Positions 24,813-33,010 are shown, numbered from the stretch's first letter. The stretch is 64,000 nt of DNA from Ewingella americana (GCF_006438725.1 NZ_RCZD01000007.1:124001-188000); one strand, 5' to 3'. Numbers and translations: made by a program. The notes: generated by a model from the sequence alone, not told the origin.

Positions 24813-26245
24813 ACGGTATGACCGGCCAGTTCATGACAAAGCGCGCCGATCTGTTCCACTGCATTTAGCAGGTTGGCCGAAGGTTCGTTCGCACAATTTA
24901 ACCGCAGGAAGTTCTGAAATTCCGCCCCGGGGGAAAACAGGGGGCCAGGGCTGACACCAATGCCCAGTGCCAGCGCGCGACGATGCACCTCCAATGCATT
25001 CAGCTGATGCGGAAGTTCTACCCACAACAAGAAACCGGCTGTTGGCACTGCAACACGAGTGCCCGGAGGGAAGCTTGCTTCGACCCGAGCGATGACGGCT
25101 TGTACCCCCTCTGTGACCCGGAGCTTCAGGCGCCGCAGATGACGCTCGTAGTCTCCACTTGCCAGTATCTCGCTCGCGGCTGCTTCAAGCAGCGGTGAGC
25201 CTGCCCAATCCCCGGCCATGCGAGCCTGCAAGACCTGTGTGTGGTAGCGTCCTGCCGCAACCCAACCGATTCGCCAGCCCGGGGCAAGGGTTTTGGACAA
25301 TGAACTGCAGTAAATCACACTCCCACTCTGGTCGAACGCCTTGCAGGCCGGAGGACGCTGCCCCTCACCGGCCAGGTCACCATACACATCGTCCTCAATT
25401 AAAGGGATGCCTGCACGTTCAATCAGAGCGACAAGTTCCTGCTTGCGCGCGACGGGCATACTGGCACCGAGTGGGTTTTGCACCGTGGGCGAGGCGAGTA
25501 CGGCAGCGGGACGGTGGCGCCGAATAGCTTCAGCCAGTGGTGCCAGCAACAAGCCTTCAGCAGGATCCGTGGGGATTTGCAATGCCTTCAGGCCTAAATC
25601 CTCCAGCAGCAGGAGCGTACCGAAGTAGGCGGGCTGCTCAATCGCCACGACATCACCTGGCCGACACACAGCCCGGAGAGCCAGACGCAACGCCTGCGTC
25701 GCGCCAGCAGTGATGACGAGATCATCCGAACCAAAACGGGCCCCCCACTGTGCAGCGCGTACGGCTATATTTCTGCGCAGGTCTGCCCTCCCCGGCGGCA
25801 GGCTATAGCTCTGCCCGCGTGCTTCCAGGCGACGGCTTGCAGTCTGCAGCGCCCGCTGTAGAGCATCTGTTGGCAGCCATATGGGATCGGGCAGCGCTGC
25901 CCCCAGTGGCACCAGACGGGCTTCTGCGCTACTGAACAGTGAACGGGCTACGGCTGACATTGTCACCGGTACAGGGCCAGGCAAAGGATGAGAAGGCCGC
26001 ATGCCCTGAGGTGTGTTTATCTGGCAGACGAAGTAGCCCGAACGCGGACGCGCAACAACCAGGCCTTCGGCCTCAAGGCAACGGAGTGCTTCCAGTGCCG
26101 TTGGGAGGCTAACTTGCTCGCGTTCGGCCAGTTTGCGCGCGGAGATCATCCGGTCACCGATTTGCAACGCACCTGATGCAAGGGTAAAGCGCAGCATTTC
26201 AGCAATCCGGCGGTAATGTGGGGACGACAGGGGTGGGACGGACAT
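24788..26245 (-). CDS. MocR/PdxR-type regulator (GntR HTH fused to aminotransferase domain)
   Basis: The 485-residue protein has a GntR winged HTH (ISARKLAEREQVSLPTALEA) joined to a fold-type I aminotransferase domain. The PLP lysine lies in SSLSKTLAPGWRIGW, with NPLGASMP and the Asp of EDDVYGD typical of the cofactor site. MocR proteins sense PLP or amino compounds. The ATG at 26245 is preferred; the 20 residues upstream are atypical. The final residues SVKISAC come from the truncated GntR remnant, so the natural C-terminus was probably lost or changed. It is divergent from an arylamine acetyltransferase, its likely target. It is GC-richer than its surroundings. Confidence 0.88.
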   Translation of the reverse strand: MSVPPLSSPHYRRIAEMLRFTLASGALQIGDRMISARKLAEREQVSLPTALEALRCLEAEGLVVARPRSGYFVCQINTPQGMRPSHPLPGPVPVTMSAVARSLFSSAEARLVPLGAALPDPIWLPTDALQRALQTASRRLEARGQSYSLPPGRADLRRNIAVRAAQWGARFGSDDLVITAGATQALRLALRAVCRPGDVVAIEQPAYFGTLLLLEDLGLKALQIPTDPAEGLLLAPLAEAIRRHRPAAVLASPTVQNPLGASMPVARKQELVALIERAGIPLIEDDVYGDLAGEGQRPPACKAFDQSGSVIYCSSLSKTLAPGWRIGWVAAGRYHTQVLQARMAGDWAGSPLLEAAASEILASGDYERHLRRLKLRVTEGVQAVIARVEASFPPGTRVAVPTAGFLLWVELPHQLNALEVHRRALALGIGVSPGPLFSPGAEFQNFLRLNCANEPSANLLNAVEQIGALCHELAGHTVSVKISAC

Positions 26246-26251
26246 TGCGAA

Positions 26252-26288
26252 CTGTACAGTCTGATTTTCGATAGATCTGACTATACAG
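26252..26288. promoter_or_regulatory. candidate MocR operator direct repeats
   Basis: CTGTACAG (26252-26259) and CTATACAG (26281-26288) are direct repeats 29 bp apart in the 95-bp divergent space between the MocR and NAT genes. MocR proteins are known to bind direct repeats on one DNA face. Assignment is by position and pattern. Confidence 0.45.
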
Positions 26289-26340
26289 ACAATGATGCTA
26301 TCCATCTATAGTGCCGAACTCGATCAATCAAGGAGGCATT

Positions 26341-27111
26341 ATGCATAGCGACAACTTCGACCTTTCTACTTATTTCCGCCGTATAAACTATACCGGGCAT
26401 GCGGCCGCTGATACCGCCACGCTGCACGCGCTCATGCGTCATCAACTCTTTTCGGTGCCCTTCGAGAATCTGGATGTACAAGCCGGCAAAGTTGTCTCAC
26501 TGGTGCCCGAAGACATTGCCGACAAGCTGCTGCAACAAGGTCGGGGCGGATACTGCTATGAGGTCAATGGGCTATTTGCCATGGCGCTGGACGCTTTAGG
26601 TATTACCTACCGTTTCGTTGCGGCTCGTCCGATGTTCTACCCCGCGCGCCGGCCGAAAACGCATATGGCGTTAATTGCTGAAGTCGATGACCGTCTGTGG
26701 CTTTGCGACCTAGGGTTCGGCAGCTACGGTATTCGCGCGCCGATGGCCTTAGACATGATAGATACCGACATCGAGCAGGACTTCGACACTTTCCGACTTA
26801 CCCGTAACGCTAATAGCGAGTACCTGCTACAGGCGAAGGTGGAGGGTGAATGGGCCAATCAATACGGCTTTGATCTGTCACCCCAGGAGTGGATTGATTT
26901 CGTCCCGGCCAACTACCTCAACTCCACCCACCCTGATGCCATCTTTGTACAGAAGTTACTGATCGTGCAGCACGGCTCCGAGGGGCGCCTGATTTTGCTG
27001 GGTGATGTGCTGAAGACGGTCACCGCAGATGGCGTCAAAAAGCAGCAACTGACGAAAGACGATATTGCCCATGTACTGAAAAACCGCTTTGCTCTGCCTG
27101 TACCGCAATAA
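26341..27111 (+). CDS. nhoA: arylamine N-acetyltransferase (NAT)
   Basis: The 256-residue cytosolic enzyme transfers acetyl from acetyl-CoA to arylamines and N-hydroxyarylamines or hydrazines. The Cys-His-Asp triad is intact: Cys72 in RGGYCYEVNG, His108 in KTHMAL, Asp123 in LCDLGFG. FSVPFENLDV is the usual N-terminal signature. The ATG at 26341 follows AAGGAGG with ideal spacing; ten upstream residues are excluded. It is divergent from the MocR regulator, forming an apparent mobile regulator/detoxification pair. The symbol follows E. coli usage. Confidence 0.93.
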   Translation: MHSDNFDLSTYFRRINYTGHAAADTATLHALMRHQLFSVPFENLDVQAGKVVSLVPEDIADKLLQQGRGGYCYEVNGLFAMALDALGITYRFVAARPMFYPARRPKTHMALIAEVDDRLWLCDLGFGSYGIRAPMALDMIDTDIEQDFDTFRLTRNANSEYLLQAKVEGEWANQYGFDLSPQEWIDFVPANYLNSTHPDAIFVQKLLIVQHGSEGRLILLGDVLKTVTADGVKKQQLTKDDIAHVLKNRFALPVPQ

Positions 27112-27144
27112 ATCGGGATGACAGTTTAATCCTCAGCACAACCC

Positions 27145-27167
27145 GCCCTCTATATACCCTAGAGGGC
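27145..27167 (+). terminator. stem-loop after the NAT gene
   Basis: GCCCTCTA (27145-27152) and TAGAGGGC (27160-27167) form a perfect 8-bp stem with a 7-nt loop, 34 bp after the NAT stop. No U-tract follows, so it may be a processing or weak termination hairpin. Confidence 0.5.
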
Positions 27168-27367
27168 TTGCGCGGCGTCGCCGCTTCCAGAAGCCCATAT
27201 AGCGCCAAACTCACCACCTTTTTTGTGTCTAAAATTAGGTGTCAATTAACCACATACTATTTGGCCCCAGGCACCGGATTAGTTGTAATAGCGAATTACT
27301 TCTCATTACACCGAGTCAAAAAATAGTGGTTATCATATCTTCATTAGCTATTTTCTAGACTCTGATA

Positions 27368-27478
27368 ACAGAAATTTGCAGTGGTGCAGTTATTGGTGCT
27401 GGTAGCGTGGTAACAAAGCCTGTACTTGTTAAAGGGATTTATGCGGGTAATCCTGCGAAGCTTTTAAGATTACTTTAG
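27368..27478 (+). pseudogene. hexapeptide-repeat acyltransferase C-terminal remnant
   Basis: The frame reads SGAVIGAGSVVTKPVL, then GIYAGNPAKLLRLL and stop. This is the final coil and C-terminal signature of left-handed beta-helix acetyltransferases (I-G-A-G-S-V-V-T-K-x-V ... A-G-N-P-A-K). Nothing upstream continues it. The remainder of 27112-27571 shows no gene; 27514-27562 may hold a very eroded copy of the dispersed repeat (CAGGTCAGAAGCGGATG). Confidence 0.65.
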
Positions 27479-27571
27479 GTATTTGACGGGCTTTACCCAG
27501 CGCCGAACATGTTCACTCACAGCCGACACGGATCCATCATCCGGGCAGGTCAGAAGCGGATGCTAGGTACA

Positions 27572-28045
27572 TTACGGTGCGTTAATTATTAGGGAGCAAG
27601 GCAACTGGTCGGTAAGTATGTTGATGATCAAATCGCGTGGGAAGATTATTTCACTGGTGTGTCTGAGTTCTTCTTTTGTCCACCAATAGTGATCGCGAAT
27701 GACTTCCTTTTCGTTGCTACTCCACTCTGAGCGGTCTATATCCAATATCGCTGTATGGATAATGAAAAAACGCTCATCAGCAAGAACCGTTTCCCCACTC
27801 GGCAGCATCATTGTGAAGGTTCTGGAAGCTACTTGCGGTCCTGCTGTTTTTCTTGTCAAACCTGTTTCTTCACGTAATTCGCGTAAGGCTGCTTGCTCAA
27901 AAGATTCATTGGGCTCAAGCCCTCCTCCGGGAGTTGCCCAGTATGATTTGCCACTCAAGGCATCATTTTCATGGCAGAAACTAAAGAGCAGCACCAGATT
28001 TTCTGGTGAAAGGATTATTAACCGAGATGATGGACGAGTGCGCAC
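27572..28045 (-). CDS. NUDIX hydrolase
   Basis: The 157-residue protein has an exact Nudix box (GGGLEPNESFEQAALRELRE followed by ETGL) at about 39-62. It would hydrolyse a nucleoside diphosphate linked to another group; the substrate is not predictable. The start is GTG at 28045, supported by AGGGGG five bases upstream. Residues after the box (FFIIHTAILDIDRSEW, HYWWTKEEL) fit the MutT/DUF-type subgroup. It is a single gene flanked by a dispersed repeat. Confidence 0.92.
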   Translation of the reverse strand: MRTRPSSRLIILSPENLVLLFSFCHENDALSGKSYWATPGGGLEPNESFEQAALRELREETGLTRKTAGPQVASRTFTMMLPSGETVLADERFFIIHTAILDIDRSEWSSNEKEVIRDHYWWTKEELRHTSEIIFPRDLIINILTDQLPCSLIINAP

Positions 28046-28158
28046 AAAGCCCCCTTAAATAACTCAGAAACACTACCTTTCGAATTTTTATATAAACATA
28101 TTTCGCCGTTTTAATCACCAAATGAGGTTGCATTTTCTTACAGCGATAACTGCATACA

Positions 28159-28227
28159 AAGTCCGCTCTTCGCTCATCGTTGCCTGAGGGCTCAGTGTCT
28201 GGCCTTGTGCCAGTTGCGGGCACTGCC
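28159..28227 (+). repeat. dispersed palindromic repeat copy
   Basis: AAGTCCGCTCTTCGCTCATCG at the left and TTGTGCCAGTTGCGGGCACT at the right define it. The inner TTGCC and GGCC are partly paired. It is in the space upstream of the NUDIX gene. Confidence 0.65.
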
Positions 28228-28286
28228 CGCTCTATAAATCGAAAAATTAAGTTTAGGGGGAATCAATTTATACATTAGCCAATCTT

Positions 28287-28796
28287 TCAGAATGTACGGC
28301 CGCAGATTTTTTTAACATTCCAATACCTGACCTGGTTCCTGGCATAATTTTTGACTATTTCATCGGAGTTTACTGAAGCATCCGGAACGAAGTCAGCAGG
28401 GACCTGAACAGCCTTGCTTCCCGAAGCTATATAATAATATTTCCCAGCTTCTGGAATAAATGATGAGTGAGAGTTTCGAATGAATCGTCCTTCATTATTG
28501 ATCTGCGACACAGTGTATAGGACATCGGGTTTTATCTTGCTCACCACTACGTTCCCTTTGGCTTGAAAAAAATTTGAGTCAAGTTCATAGCGATCAGACA
28601 TATCGTAGCAATTATCTTTGCTGTTGAGGGTGTAAGAGCCTAGATAGATGGTCCCTACATTGCCCTCACGGTTAAGAACATATAACGTCGCAGCATCACT
28701 TCCATTATAATTTTTATAATCAAGGGGTAATACCCTAGCGCACCCTATAAGTCCCAGAGAGATTACTGCTACGATGACGGTTTTATTTAATTCCAT
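28287..28796 (-). CDS. putative lipoprotein, unknown function
   Basis: The 169-residue protein has a lipoprotein signal peptide with lipobox LIGC (Cys19), predicted to be acylated and anchored in the outer membrane (no Asp at +2). The mature part is beta-rich (AATLYVLNREGNVGTIYLGSY) and contains CYDM and a C-terminal KKICGRTF, so two Cys could form a disulphide. I do not recognise the family with certainty; it resembles DUF2846-like small lipoproteins in layout. It is a single gene in AT-rich DNA. Confidence 0.65.
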   Translation of the reverse strand: MELNKTVIVAVISLGLIGCARVLPLDYKNYNGSDAATLYVLNREGNVGTIYLGSYTLNSKDNCYDMSDRYELDSNFFQAKGNVVVSKIKPDVLYTVSQINNEGRFIRNSHSSFIPEAGKYYYIASGSKAVQVPADFVPDASVNSDEIVKNYARNQVRYWNVKKICGRTF

Positions 28797-28937
28797 ATCG
28801 TCCTTTATTATGTGTAAGTTCGTTGCCCATGTTAAATATAATAATTAGTAGACAGATGCTCTGTTGGCGGTTCAATACCAGAAACTAACGCTGACAACCG
28901 GGTGCATTAATCAACAATGCACGGGTCAAATTGCTGT

Positions 28938-29126
28938 TCAGACGGTGATATTGATATTCTGTCCGATCGCCGGGTTAGCCGGCAATTGTGGGATTGATTC
29001 GATCAGACTGGCTGCCGTTGATTGTTGGTTATCCAGTGTCTTTTTTAGCAGAAGGGTGTTCACCTTACTACTGAGATCCTGACTATCAAGGCTGGTAGCC
29101 AGTGAAGTAATTTGCGATACATCCAT
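28938..29126 (-). CDS. YjfB-like putative motility protein
   Basis: The 62-residue protein begins MDVSQITSLATSL and continues with LLLKKTLDNQQSTAASLIES, the pattern of the YjfB family (Pfam 'putative motility protein'). In that family M-D-V-x-x-I-A-x-x-A-T is followed by a V-L-K-K-A-x-D helix. The ATG follows CAGGAG. A GTGCATT/AATGCAC stem-loop (28902-28922) lies just downstream and may terminate it. The function is not established; a link to the chemoreceptor at 5 kb is only suggestive. Confidence 0.7.
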   Translation of the reverse strand: MDVSQITSLATSLDSQDLSSKVNTLLLKKTLDNQQSTAASLIESIPQLPANPAIGQNINITV

Positions 29127-29253
29127 TTCGTTCTCCTGTTCAATACAAAAAAGAATTGATCACGGCTTAGACTTAATCTTCAAATTTTTATCGGCATTTT
29201 AGGGAATAACTTTAGAGGTAAATGGTCCCCTCTTTTCTATGTCGGCCTGAACC

Positions 29254-29856
29254 CTATTGAATGATGCTGTGTAATGAAAAAATAATGAGTAGTAGCCCGC
29301 CAGCGATGTTGACGTATTTTTTCAGCAGTAGTGGATCGGTATTTTTAGCTGAGAAAATGAGTGCATGACTGATGGCGATAAGCCAGATGCTCATCACTCC
29401 CACATGCACGGAGGCAAGAATCAGATAGTGGCTAATGCCACCATCTTTTCCAGAAAATTGTGAAACCACTGTCAGATAAAACATAATGGCTTTAGGATTC
29501 AGAACGTTAGCCAGCCAAGCTTCTTTGACTGTAATCGAAGAGAGTCTGCTGGTGAGCTCGGTACGCTTTGATTTAATGCCGCTGACGATGAGCATTAATC
29601 CTAACCAAAGGAGATAAAATGTCCCGGCAATTTTCAGTGTGCCAAAAATCGCTGGAGACGAGACAATGACAGCGGTGATACCAAGCCCGATAAGAAGCGC
29701 ATGTGTGTATATGCCCAAAGCCGTTCCGGCCAGCGTCCTAAAAAGCCCACTGCGTCCGCCGGCCAAAGCGCTACTCATGACAAGAGTGAAGCTTGCTCCG
29801 GGGGAGAGAGCGACAGGCAGTAGCACAAGCATAAAGCCAAGGAAATTGATTTCCAT
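29254..29856 (-). CDS. LysE/RhtB-family exporter
   Basis: The 200-residue inner-membrane protein has about six TM helices. The family motif is LSPGASFTLVMSSALAGGRSG and the middle signature NVLNPKAIMFYLTVVSQFSG. Amino acids or related metabolites are the usual exported substrates. It is monocistronic and AT-richer than the next LysE gene. It has no adjacent regulator, unlike most LysE genes. Confidence 0.9.
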   Translation of the reverse strand: MEINFLGFMLVLLPVALSPGASFTLVMSSALAGGRSGLFRTLAGTALGIYTHALLIGLGITAVIVSSPAIFGTLKIAGTFYLLWLGLMLIVSGIKSKRTELTSRLSSITVKEAWLANVLNPKAIMFYLTVVSQFSGKDGGISHYLILASVHVGVMSIWLIAISHALIFSAKNTDPLLLKKYVNIAGGLLLIIFSLHSIIQ

Positions 29857-29908
29857 ACTCTTCGGATTGTAAATGATATGTTATGACGCAACCAGCTTAT
29901 CGACTATA

Positions 29909-29933
29909 GCGCAGTGCAAGAAGCGGACATTAC
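29909..29933 (+). repeat. dispersed palindromic repeat, right-end half copy
   Basis: GCAGTGCAAGAAGCGGACATTACG matches the right end. No left end is visible. With the left half at 30706 it flanks the LysE gene at 29975. Confidence 0.55.
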
Positions 29934-29974
29934 GAACACATGGCGTGGTAATTAAGAAGGAAAAGTCACCCTCT

Positions 29975-30604
29975 TCAACTACGACTCAATACCAGCTTTA
30001 GGCCCGCAAACGCGAAGCAGCACGCTAATAGCGCATCAAGCCCACGGCGGATACGACGATAAAATGCGCCCATTACTGCGGTAGAAAACAGCAGCGCATA
30101 GCCGCAGAACACCACCACGCAAATAGCCGCACAGCCGAAGATGATCATGGGTAAAGTAGAGGCTGCCAGGTCCGGTTTGAGCGCAACGGACATGATTGCC
30201 ACCCAGGTGAGGATGGCTTTGGGATTGCCAACATGCATAAATATACCCTGACGGAAAAGTTTGCCATACACGACTCTCTCATCGCTGGCCTCAAATTCAG
30301 TGGCACCAGAGCGGCACAGCGCGGATTTACCCGATTTAAATGCCAGCCATAACAGATACAAACCACCACCGATTTTTAAAACGATCAGTAACTGTGCAAA
30401 GGTCGCCAGCACAGTGAGCACGCCGCAGGCCGCCAGCATTGCCCACAGCATAGAACCGCCAATAACCCCCCCCGCCAGCGCCAATGCTGCGCCGCGGCCC
30501 TTTTTCATTGCCGTACCCATAATGGCCATATTACTTGGCCCAGGGCTGGCCGTTGCGACAAAGTAAGTGGTGTAAATTAGGATTAATTCGTGCGAAAGCG
30601 CCAT
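29975..30604 (-). CDS. LysE/RhtB-family exporter
   Basis: The 209-residue inner-membrane exporter has SPGPSNMAIMGTAMKKGR after TM1 and VGNPKAILTWVAIMSVAL in the middle. The ATG at 30604 is chosen because GAGGA precedes it; 21 upstream residues lack family resemblance. It is flanked by half copies of the dispersed repeat (right end on the left, left end on the right), so it may have been inserted into or between copies. Substrate unknown. Confidence 0.9.
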   Translation of the reverse strand: MALSHELILIYTTYFVATASPGPSNMAIMGTAMKKGRGAALALAGGVIGGSMLWAMLAACGVLTVLATFAQLLIVLKIGGGLYLLWLAFKSGKSALCRSGATEFEASDERVVYGKLFRQGIFMHVGNPKAILTWVAIMSVALKPDLAASTLPMIIFGCAAICVVVFCGYALLFSTAVMGAFYRRIRRGLDALLACCFAFAGLKLVLSRS

Positions 30605-30705
30605 GTTTTCCTCTGCGATGGGGTTGCCCTTTTCCATGTTATATCGACTCGCACGAAAATTATCCATGTCTCATCGCTTATTCTCGTGATGATGACGTGG
30701 GCAAA

Positions 30706-30728
30706 ACGTCCGCTTCTCGCTCATAACA
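30706..30728 (+). repeat. dispersed palindromic repeat, left-end half copy
   Basis: ACGTCCGCTTCTCGCTCATA matches the consensus left end exactly for 19 bases. The right end is absent. It is upstream of the LysE gene, in a 250-bp space without a gene. Confidence 0.6.
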
Positions 30729-30919
30729 GTCCAATTCCTGTTTAGAACCCAGTCTTATAACCATCCCAATCCAAAAACATAGTTCTGTATTAGCGTTCAA
30801 TGTTTTAGGGCTGGGTTGCGCATATGGTGCACTCCTAACTGATTTCTCTACCACTTGTGGTTTGTTGGAAGCGGTCAAATGATTTGCGAACAGGTGTTCA
30901 ATGAGATACGAATACCCAT

Positions 30920-31768
30920 TCACTCTTCTGGGTATGAAATACGATATCCACTATCAGCCATAAGAATATTAGCAAACCCTGTTCTGTCTAAGTGCATTCC
31001 TGCGATGAGCAGTTTTTCCCTGACAGCTTGTTCCAGGATTTTTTTCCGTGTTTCTTCGGCCTGAACGGGATCACAGTCAAATATAATGGAAACGGATGGG
31101 TGTGCTGACTGGATATGGGGGAAATGGACGATGTCTCCCCATATCAATAAGCATTTATCACCTGAATCGATGCGCAATCCGGTATGACCTGGCGTGTGGC
31201 CCGGCAACCATACCGGGAGAATGCCCTCTATTATCTCGTTCCCGTCAATAAAGCGCAGGTTCTGTGCATAAGCTTCTAACGTTCGACGGACCAACGTAAA
31301 ATTACGCTTCCCGCGCTCGCTGGCCATTTTCAGTCTTTCATCATCCCGCCAGTATTTTGCTTCAACTTCAAGAGGATGAAGATGAAGTTCTGCATATTTA
31401 TAGACTGGCCGTCCTTCAGCATCCAGCAGCCCGCCAATATGGTCAGGATGGCCGTGCGTCAATAAAACGGTGTCCACATCATCAGGGCTGACACCGGCTG
31501 CACCGAGGCTTCCTTTGAGCAGCCCTCCCACGTTGTTCAGGCCTCCCGTACCGGTGTCAACCAGAATGGTTCGCCCCCGACCGCGGATTAGATAACAGTT
31601 GATATGGATATTGCCGGGTTCAGCGATCCCTGCACTGTGCTGAATGACCCCAGCATCCGCAGTCTCAATGCCTGACAGTAAATCCAGGCTGGCTGACATA
31701 TTGCCATCACTTAGGGCAGTAACCAGAAAATCCCCAATCTGACGGGATGTGAAGGCCGGATGGTTCAT
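30920..31768 (-). CDS. MBL-fold metallo-hydrolase (lactonase-like)
   Basis: The 282-residue metallo-beta-lactamase-fold enzyme has the dinuclear zinc motif THGHPDH (H105, H107, D109, H110), a further His in GHTPGHTG, Asp in WGDIVHFP and the last His in AGMHLDRTG. The subgroup with THGHPDHIGG and a C-terminal AGMHLD includes quorum-quenching lactonases and uncharacterised hydrolases; a lactone or ester substrate is inference. It has no signal peptide. Divergent from a LysR-type regulator that probably controls it. Confidence 0.88.
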   Translation of the reverse strand: MNHPAFTSRQIGDFLVTALSDGNMSASLDLLSGIETADAGVIQHSAGIAEPGNIHINCYLIRGRGRTILVDTGTGGLNNVGGLLKGSLGAAGVSPDDVDTVLLTHGHPDHIGGLLDAEGRPVYKYAELHLHPLEVEAKYWRDDERLKMASERGKRNFTLVRRTLEAYAQNLRFIDGNEIIEGILPVWLPGHTPGHTGLRIDSGDKCLLIWGDIVHFPHIQSAHPSVSIIFDCDPVQAEETRKKILEQAVREKLLIAGMHLDRTGFANILMADSGYRISYPEE

Positions 31769-31913
31769 AAATACCTCGCAGGGTTAGTTTCGAGCGTATA
31801 TTTGTGGTGCGGTAAAGCCAAAACACGGCAGGAACCCAATGAACCTGCTTAATGACTTTTCATCATGCTACATGCTGTATTTTCGGCTATAAATCGATAT
31901 TATTTCATTGATT

Positions 31914-31930
31914 AGTGACGTTAACTCACT
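31914..31930. promoter_or_regulatory. candidate LysR operator
   Basis: AGTGA (31914-31918) and TCACT (31926-31930) flank CGTTAAC, making a 17-bp dyad in the divergent space between the MBL and LysR genes, 38 bp before the LysR start. Confidence 0.45.
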
Positions 31931-31968
31931 GAAAGGTCATGATATGTACAGAGCAAGGGACAGTTTTT

Positions 31969-32886
31969 ATGCGCAGAAAAATTCCCAGTAGCACTTCCCT
32001 GCAGGCGTTTGATGCTGCCGCAAGGCACGGTAATTTTGCCCGGGCCGCAGAGGAGTTATCGCTGACGGAAGGAGCCATCAGCCGGCAGATTGCGCGCCTT
32101 GAATCTTTGCTCAACCGCAGACTGTTTGACCGTACCGGAAGCCGCGTAAAGCTTAATCCTGTTGGGGCACGCTATGCACATCACATACGCGAAACGCTCG
32201 AACGGCTCGAAAGGGATACCCAGTACATAATGGGAATGCCTGAAGGCAGTAAAAGTCTGGATATTGCCGTCCTGCCGACGTTTTCCAGTCGGTGGCTTAT
32301 TCCCCGCCTGGGCAGCTTTAGATCTATGTACCCGGACATAACATTGAATATTGCGGCCAGAACCGACCCTTTCATTCTCACCGGGAGTGGCTTTGACGCC
32401 GTAATTCATTTTGAGCATCCCGCATGGGCAGGCATGCGCATGCACTTTCTCTTTCAGGAAAAACTGGTGCCGGTGTGCCATCCTGCACTGTTAACGGATA
32501 AGAACGTCGATGATCAGTTGAACGAACTGCCACGTATTCATCGGCGGCAGAATCCAGAAGCATGGCATAACTATGCTCAGGAAAGCGGGATAATCCTTAA
32601 TAATCCGGCGCAAGGTGTCCGGTATGATCTTCATGAAATGGCAATAGCTGCCGCATTGGCGGGACAAGGCGTGGCAATGGTGCCGCGTATGTACGTCGAA
32701 AAAGAACTGAGTAGCGGAGCGCTTGTCGCGCCCTGGCCAGAATCAGAATGCCTGAGCAAAAAATTCTGTTTGGTAAAACCGGTAGAAACAGGAATAAATG
32801 AACCTGCACTGCAGGATTTTGAACGCTGGTTGCTGGCTGAAATGATTGACGGTGAAGTGGGCTGGCTAGAAATGCAAAAAGTATGA
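31969..32886 (+). CDS. LysR-family (GcvA-like) transcriptional regulator
   Basis: The 305-residue LTTR of the GcvA/AmpR-like subgroup starts with RKIPSSTSLQAFDAAARHGN. The recognition helix is EGAISRQIARLESLL. The periplasmic-binding-protein-like effector domain follows (LDIAVLPTFSSRWLIPRL). The ATG at 31969 has AAGGGA upstream; the preceding ten residues are unlikely. It is divergent from the MBL hydrolase and is the last protein gene before the tRNA junction. Confidence 0.92.
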   Translation: MRRKIPSSTSLQAFDAAARHGNFARAAEELSLTEGAISRQIARLESLLNRRLFDRTGSRVKLNPVGARYAHHIRETLERLERDTQYIMGMPEGSKSLDIAVLPTFSSRWLIPRLGSFRSMYPDITLNIAARTDPFILTGSGFDAVIHFEHPAWAGMRMHFLFQEKLVPVCHPALLTDKNVDDQLNELPRIHRRQNPEAWHNYAQESGIILNNPAQGVRYDLHEMAIAAALAGQGVAMVPRMYVEKELSSGALVAPWPESECLSKKFCLVKPVETGINEPALQDFERWLLAEMIDGEVGWLEMQKV

Positions 32887-32936
32887 AGTAGAGTAAGGTT
32901 TTTGCTGAGTTTGGTGGAGTTCAGAAGACTTGTGTT

Positions 32937-33010
32937 TGGAGCGGGTGAAGGGAATCGAACCCTCGTATGCAGCTTGGGAAGCTGCCGTTCTACCATTGAA
33001 CTACACCCGC
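32937..33010 (-). tRNA. glyU: tRNA-Gly(CCC)
   Basis: On the minus strand the 74-nt sequence GCGGGTGTAG...CACCCGCTCCA folds as a full cloverleaf. The acceptor is GCGGGTG/CACCCGC. The anticodon arm is GCAGC-TTCCCAA-GCTGC, giving anticodon CCC. The T-loop is TTCGATT, and an encoded CCA ends the gene. It resembles E. coli glyU. The 3' end faces the accessory region on the left, as for integration hot-spot tRNAs. No duplicated 3' end or integrase was found inside the window. Confidence 0.96.
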
